Source: Clostridia bacterium (GTDB lineage: Bacteria; Bacillota_A; Clostridia; Oscillospirales; CAG-272). Taken from it: a stretch of 17,016 nt of DNA. Below, piece by piece: positions 13,760 to 17,016 of this stretch. Where the stretch lies: NCBI GenBank assembly GCA_017452945.1, contig JAFTLD010000016.1, forward strand, positions 1 through 17,016, written 5' to 3'. A model generated the notes under the pieces. The model was not told the origin of the DNA. It did not search any database and saw nothing but the letters and a program-made list of their open reading frames with translations. Both the position numbers and the translations under genes were made by a program. The stretch's first letter is position 1. Every line of letters starts with the position of its first letter.

Positions 13760-15040
13760 TTATCTTGCAGCCTTCTCGGCCTCAGCCTTTTCTTTTGCAA
13801 AGAAATGCATCTCCTCGGTAGCATGTGCCAGCTTGACCAGCACGTCCTTCTTGGTAACGTAGCACCAATAGCTGTCCTCGGGCACAGACAGATCCACGCA
13901 GTCCCCCTTGGCGGTTCTGCTCTTTCTGTAATTGAATTCCACGTGCATGCTGTCCAGATTCAACGCCTTCCACTCAACCGTCAAGGGCTCACCGTAAACG
14001 CTCTCGCAGGTCAGCGTCGTACCCTCGGGCGTTTGCACCAGCTTTCCTTTTCCCTGATGATAGAATCTTCTGGCATTGGGCAGGGTTTCGACAACCACGT
14101 CGTCTTCAAAATAATACGTGCCGTTGCGGATCTCCTCCCGCACGCACGCCCTTTCCCACTTGGCCCAATCGGGAATGTGCGGATATTCCGTTTCGCCCTC
14201 CAGCGCTTTGAGCTCGCCAAGCTCTGTCATTTCCCATTTCTTGCCGCAGCTCTCACACCACAAATGGATCCCTGCAGACTCCATCTTCCCCTCAGTGCCG
14301 CAATGTGCGCACTTATAGAGCAGCGAATGCAGTCCCTTGGCGCGCTCGGGATGATCAATGATAATATTGTTCTCCTTCTGCCATGCAAAATCGTCATATT
14401 GGAAATTGTCCACAATTCTTTGATAGATCTCATCGGCAGACAGCGTTTTTGTTTCCTCAGCCGTCACGATAGGATACATTTCGGCCTCAATGGGGCCTTT
14501 TTTGTTGATCCAGTTCCAGTGCGGGCAGGAAACAAAGTTTCCGTGAATGCGAATGACCACGACAGGAACACGCAAAAATTTCGCAAGGCTGCCGAGCGAG
14601 GGCGTCAGGTACGAGGTGCAGCCGTCAATCGAATATCTCGCCTCGGGAAACAGCACGAATACCGTTTGCAATTTATCCACACAATATTTCATGTGTCGGA
14701 TCAGTTGAAAATCCTGCACGTACTTTCTCTTGCCCAGCACGCCAAGATGACGCATCAGCGGCTCGGTGAAATCACGGAAGCCCTCCAAGGTCATGACGTT
14801 ATTGAGAGGCGCGCCCTGCGTAGCGTCCAGCATGACGTTGAAATCCACCATGGATGCATGATTGATCAGCAAAAGATAAGGCTTGCCATCAATATCCTCC
14901 ATGCCGTGTCTGTTCAACTTGTACGGACGGTGTTTCAAATCGGGGATACTGATGATATGCTTAGCCACGCCCATCAAAAATCCGGGTCTGCGAGGCTTCT
15001 TTTTGAAGTCAAAACGCGGTGGCTGTTTATTCTTGCTCAT
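13760..15040 (-). CDS. PlsC-like (LPLAT) acyltransferase with C-terminal zinc ribbon
   Basis: The 426-residue protein has an LPLAT acyltransferase domain at about 45-195. NHASMVD (60-66) gives the catalytic HX4D (His61, Asp66), and FPEARYS (131-137) is a variant of the FPEGTRS acyl-acceptor motif. Such enzymes acylate lysophosphatidic acid or related lysolipids at the membrane. A CXXC...CXXC zinc ribbon follows (Cys244, Cys247, Cys262, Cys265). A further beta-rich region of about 150 residues, ending in a Glu/Lys/Ala tail, is not recognised. Standard PlsC is about 200-250 residues, so this is roughly double. No convincing membrane span is visible. ATG 15040 is preceded by GAGAGGA. It is divergent from a TetR regulator. 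The substrate is uncertain. Confidence 0.85.
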   Translation of the reverse strand: MSKNKQPPRFDFKKKPRRPGFLMGVAKHIISIPDLKHRPYKLNRHGMEDIDGKPYLLLINHASMVDFNVMLDATQGAPLNNVMTLEGFRDFTEPLMRHLGVLGKRKYVQDFQLIRHMKYCVDKLQTVFVLFPEARYSIDGCTSYLTPSLGSLAKFLRVPVVVIRIHGNFVSCPHWNWINKKGPIEAEMYPIVTAEETKTLSADEIYQRIVDNFQYDDFAWQKENNIIIDHPERAKGLHSLLYKCAHCGTEGKMESAGIHLWCESCGKKWEMTELGELKALEGETEYPHIPDWAKWERACVREEIRNGTYYFEDDVVVETLPNARRFYHQGKGKLVQTPEGTTLTCESVYGEPLTVEWKALNLDSMHVEFNYRKSRTAKGDCVDLSVPEDSYWCYVTKKDVLVKLAHATEEMHFFAKEKAEAEKAAR

Positions 15041-15055
15041 AATTCTGTTCCTCTC

Positions 15056-15074
15056 TTGTCACAATTTTGTCACA
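15056..15074. promoter_or_regulatory. Candidate TetR operator half-sites (TTGTCACA direct repeat)
   Basis: TTGTCACA occurs at 15056-15063 and 15067-15074, 11 bp apart and so on one face of the helix, in the leader of the acyltransferase gene. The complement GTGACAA is at 15197-15203, just downstream of the -10 box of the tetR-like gene. The shared motif on both sides of the divergent region suggests a regulator binding site. This is inference. Confidence 0.35.
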
Positions 15075-15085
15075 CTCTATCTGCA

Positions 15086-15114
15086 ATTATACCCGATAAT
15101 ACTACATTTGTCAA
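15086..15114 (-). promoter_or_regulatory. Consensus promoter of the acyltransferase gene
   Basis: The reverse strand has TTGACA (15114-15109) and TATAAT (15091-15086) with a 17-bp spacer. The transcript would start near 15079 and carry the TTGTCACA pair in its leader. Confidence 0.9.
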
Positions 15115-15156
15115 CCTGGTTATCGGAATCGGAAATGTAAATTTTTCATTTCTCTA

Positions 15157-15185
15157 TTGACTTTATTTCAAAATCGTGTTAAACT
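15157..15185 (+). promoter_or_regulatory. Promoter of the tetR-like gene
   Basis: TTGACT (15157-15162) and TAAACT (15180-15185) are 17 bp apart. The predicted start near 15192 lies next to the GTGACAA motif, which is well placed for autoregulation. Confidence 0.65.
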
Positions 15186-15234
15186 GTTCAGGTATAGTGA
15201 CAAAATTTAAGAGAATGTACCGTGGAGAGTAATT

Positions 15235-15786
15235 ATGCAAAAAACCAAGGACAATAGCCGTTTGGCAAGAGAGCGTATTGTAGCCGCGCTGACAGAGCTG
15301 ATGAGCACACGTGACTATGCGAGCATCACCATTACCGAAATCACGCAAAAAGCCGGTGTTTCCCGCATGACCTATTACCGCAATTACTCCTCTAAGGAAG
15401 ACATTCTCCGCAAATTCATGGACGATGTGGGCGACAGAATCCACATCAAGATCGTCGAACAAAACCTGCACAAGGACATGTACCAATACTATTATACCCT
15501 GTTTGATACACTGGGACAGTACGCAGTTTTGATCAATGCTGCACTCGCAGCGGGATTGAACGGTTTGATCTTGGATTGTGTTTCACGCAACATGGATCTG
15601 ACCTTTTTGAAAAATGCGGAGCAGCAGCACACCGAAAGATATCTGCTGCGCTATCGCGCAGGTGCATTCTTCCACGTATTCCTTGAATGGATCCGCAGCG
15701 GCCAAGTGGAATCCTGCGAAAGCATGGCGCGTCTTTGTGCCGACGCAAGCAGCGGCAAGCTGGAGTTCCCTCCCTTTGCAAAATAG
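15235..15786 (+). CDS. TetR/AcrR-family transcriptional regulator
   Basis: The 183-residue protein has an N-terminal TetR DNA-binding domain. RLARERIVAALTELM (9-23) is helix 1, and ITITEITQKAGVSRMTYYRNY (31-51) contains the helix-turn-helix and the family's characteristic TYYRNYSSKEDIL junction. The C-terminal ligand and dimer domain (about 70-175) is helical and not assignable to a specific ligand. ATG 15235 has GTGGAGAG upstream. The gene is divergent from the acyltransferase gene, the classical position for a TetR repressor of its neighbour. The shared TGTCAC motifs in the intervening 194 bp support local control, but the ligand is unknown. Confidence 0.92.
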   Translation: MQKTKDNSRLARERIVAALTELMSTRDYASITITEITQKAGVSRMTYYRNYSSKEDILRKFMDDVGDRIHIKIVEQNLHKDMYQYYYTLFDTLGQYAVLINAALAAGLNGLILDCVSRNMDLTFLKNAEQQHTERYLLRYRAGAFFHVFLEWIRSGQVESCESMARLCADASSGKLEFPPFAK

Positions 15787-15797
15787 AATCAAATACC

Positions 15798-15837
15798 AAG
15801 CAGTGTGCCCGGATGGGTCGCACTGCTTCTGTTTTTT
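15798..15837 (+). terminator. Terminator of the tetR-like gene
   Basis: AAGCAGTG (15798-15805) pairs with CACTGCTT (15821-15828), with an inner CCC/GGG pairing. CTGTTTTTT follows on the plus strand. The T-tract overlaps the TAA stop codon of the convergent collagen-like gene at 15836-15838. Confidence 0.88.
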
Positions 15838-16651
15838 ATACAGGGATGATGTATGCGCCCTCGCAATCCAGGATGTAAACGCCCTCACAATCCAAAAGAC
15901 CAAGCAAGCTCTCAACGTCTGCGTTTTGCGTCAGATCAAAGCTGCGTACAACCTCACCGTTGCAAAGCAACTGCAAAACATGCGTTTCCGGATCGTATTG
16001 CAAATCGTACGCCGCCCCGTCCTTGCCGGGTTCTCCCTGCGGGCCTTGTTCACCTTGCGGGCCCTGTTCTCCCTGTGGGCCTTGTTCTCCCTGTGGGCCT
16101 TGTTCTCCCCGTGGGCCTTGTTCTCCCTGTGGGCCTTGCAAGCCATCTTTTCCGTCTTCTCCGTCTTTCCCGTCCTTACCGTTAGCACCGTTTGCTCCAT
16201 CTGCACCGTCGCGGCCATGCAGCGAGGCAAGCCAATCCTGCTCTGTTCCCACAAAGCCATGCTTCAAGGCGATCCCGTAAGCACTCAGGTATACACCCCC
16301 ACCGCTCTGCTGCATATCCGCTGTGCCATGCGTGCGAATCACCCATTTACGATAGGCTGCATACTCCGAAATATACAGCTTGCGAAAGCGGTTGTACCCC
16401 GCCTGATTGTGCAATTTGAAATGTCCCTTGGCAAGCAGCCAATAGCTGTACACACGCTCGTATTGCCCTGCAGCGATCGGCATCGCTTCCCCCTCTTGCT
16501 CCGTATATTGCACCGCATCCGCACGCGCAATACCAAAAAGCTGCATTTGTATCATCAGCTCAATATCATTGAACCATGCGTAAAGCACCGATTGCTCTAC
16601 CTGATCCGAAAGCAGTGTGCTTACTTGTGTAATAATTTTTTGTACGGTCAA
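15836..16651 (-). CDS. Collagen-like (Gly-X-Y) repeat protein
   Basis: The 271-residue protein has no evident signal peptide. Residues 1-110 form a Tyr/Gln-rich, probably helical domain that I do not recognise. [18 protein letters not shown] (123-140) is a linker often seen before collagen repeats in clostridial and phage-borne collagen-like proteins. Gly-X-Y triplets run unbroken from 146 to 211 (22 triplets): first Asp/Lys/Asn-rich (GKDGKDGED), then GPQGEQ. A short C-terminal domain follows (213-250). It ends in a tandem [16 protein letters not shown] that places two cysteines at 255 and 263. The start is TTG at 16651, with GGGGG 8 nt upstream. Genes of this type form trimeric triple helices in appendages or spore/phage surfaces; no phage genes are nearby. 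The function is unknown. Confidence 0.83.
   Translation of the reverse strand: MTVQKIITQVSTLLSDQVEQSVLYAWFNDIELMIQMQLFGIARADAVQYTEQEGEAMPIAAGQYERVYSYWLLAKGHFKLHNQAGYNRFRKLYISEYAAYRKWVIRTHGTADMQQSGGGVYLSAYGIALKHGFVGTEQDWLASLHGRDGADGANGANGKDGKDGEDGKDGLQGPQGEQGPRGEQGPQGEQGPQGEQGPQGEQGPQGEPGKDGAAYDLQYDPETHVLQLLCNGEVVRSFDLTQNADVESLLGLLDCEGVYILDCEGAYIIPV
15848..15895 (-). repeat. 24-bp tandem duplication at the collagen-like gene 3' end
   Basis: Two units, 15848-15871 and 15872-15895, match at 20 of 24 positions and encode LDCEGAYI and LDCEGVYI. The differences are mostly synonymous or conservative, so the duplication looks retained under selection. It doubles a Cys near the C-terminus. Confidence 0.85.
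16029..16139 (-). repeat. 18-bp tandem repeat encoding GPQGEQ
   Basis: The plus strand shows GGGCCTTGTTCTCCCTGT-type units starting at 16041, 16059, 16077, 16095 and 16113. Partial units flank them on each side. Units differ by 0-4 bases. The near identity at DNA level points to recent expansion and probable copy-number variation by slippage, always in frame because the unit is 18 bp. Confidence 0.92.
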
Positions 16652-16685
16652 TTATCCGTCCCCCTTTTTGCTTGTTGTACACCCC

Positions 16686-16694
16686 ATTATAGCA
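16686..16694 (-). promoter_or_regulatory. Extended -10 promoter of the collagen-like gene
   Basis: The reverse strand reads TGCTATAAT (16694-16686), a TGN-extended -10 box. At the 17-bp position the -35 sequence is ACGAAA, which is poor. Repeat copy B begins about 5 bp further upstream, so its arrival may have replaced or altered the original upstream promoter region. Confidence 0.6.
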
Positions 16695-16718
16695 AAAAGA
16701 ACGCAATTTTTCGTCCCC

Positions 16719-16838
16719 GCATCCACCCGCATAGCGGATTTCATTTTCGGGCATAGCCGTAATAATACCGGCTGCGCACAAGTGCGCTGTAAATTGGCCT
16801 GTCAGCCGTGCAACGATTACTTGTTACCCGTAAACGGG
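16719..16838 (+). repeat. Structured intergenic repeat, copy B (eroded first hairpin)
   Basis: It shares the blocks CCACCCGCATAGCGG, TTCGGGCATAGCC, GGCTGCGCACAAGTGCGCTG and ATTGGCCTGTCAGCC with copies A and C, and ends in ACCCG-TAAA-CGGGT. A short deletion after GCATAGCGG removes most of the right arm of hairpin 1, so that stem is broken here. It lies directly upstream of the collagen-like gene promoter. The orientation is the same as the other copies. Confidence 0.85.
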
Positions 16839-16861
16839 TTTGTTCAAATTTCAACTCAACC

Positions 16862-16878
16862 TTGTAGACCAACTACAA
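16862..16878. repeat. Short TTGTAG/CTACAA inverted repeat between copies B and C
   Basis: TTGTAG (16862-16867) and CTACAA (16873-16878) flank a 5-bp ACCAA centre. The same termini bound the 86-bp inverted repeat downstream of copy A. This short version may be an empty or collapsed form of that element. Confidence 0.5.
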
Positions 16879-16879
16879 T

Positions 16880-17007
16880 AAATATCCACCCGCATAGCGG
16901 GTGGTATTTCAGTTTCGGGCATAGCCCTAATAATACTGGCTGCGCACAAGTGCGCCGTCAATTGGCCTGCCAGCCATGCAACTGTTACTTACTACCCATA
17001 AATGGGT
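16880..17007 (+). repeat. Structured intergenic repeat, copy C
   Basis: This is a nearly intact copy, possibly continuing past the window edge. Hairpin 1 is AAATA(T)CCACCCGC with GCGGGTGGTATTT (16880-16909). It is followed by CGGGC/GCCC, GCGCAC/GTGCGC and TGGC/GCCA stems. The last stem is ACCCA/TGGGT with the same TAAA loop as copies A and B. Several stem positions differ from copy A by paired changes that keep the helix. Confidence 0.87.
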
Positions 17008-17016
17008 CCCGTGGGT

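Noticed and set aside
15836..16651. Prophage remnant suggested by the collagen-like protein
   Set aside because: No integrase, capsid, tail, lysis or attachment sites are visible, and the neighbours are ordinary chromosomal genes.
15614..16756. A 380-codon plus-strand frame opposite the collagen-like gene
   Set aside because: It is the antisense shadow of the Gly-X-Y repeats, giving meaningless LFSLWAL repeats, and it overlaps the end of the tetR-like gene.
16719..17007. Possible CRISPR array from repeated blocks at the right end
   Set aside because: There are only two tandem units of about 125 bp with internal hairpins, a third copy lies 13 kb away, and there are no short regular spacers or cas genes.

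Overview
The window looks like chromosomal DNA from a Gram-positive anaerobe of the class Clostridia. The evidence is an S-component transporter behind a tetrahydrofolate riboswitch, MBOAT/DHHW acetylation genes, strong AGGAGG-type ribosome binding sites, and many near-consensus TTGACA-17-TATAAT promoters. The genus cannot be fixed from sequence alone. There is no rRNA, transposase, CRISPR array or prophage module. No gene cluster forms a recognisable new system. The least explained material is a family of structured intergenic repeats and several small gene pairings.

Left part (1-3630): two tRNA genes (Glu, cut by the window edge, and Met) are read leftwards from a consensus promoter. Divergent from them is a 964-codon gene for a membrane protein with a CvpA-like N-terminus and a very large extracytoplasmic helical region. 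A 350-bp gap follows, holding copy A of a structured repeat, an 86-bp inverted repeat and a lone plus-strand terminator-like hairpin.

Middle (3630-6354): a leftward, translationally coupled pair encodes a surface CBM9-like protein with a Cys-containing C-terminal anchor-like tail and a TlpA-like thioredoxin lipoprotein. Divergent from it is thymidylate kinase (tmk). A small HPr-like protein lacking the catalytic His lies convergent to tmk.

Riboswitch operon (6355-10865): a leftward operon starts with a sigma-70 promoter, a THF riboswitch and a hairpin over the Shine-Dalgarno. It continues with a FolT-like folate ECF transporter S component, an ABC-F ATPase, a ROK-family kinase and a GmhA-like SIS isomerase. 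Gaps are 25, 1 and 10 nt, so folate sensing may reach all four genes, at least through transcription or coupling.

Right part (10906-17016): divergent from the operon is an MBOAT O-acyltransferase followed by a DHHW/AlgX-like partner, a probable envelope polysaccharide acetylation pair. A PlsC-like acyltransferase with a zinc ribbon is transcribed divergently from a TetR regulator that may control it. A collagen-like GXY-repeat protein follows, and the window ends in copies B and C of the structured repeat.
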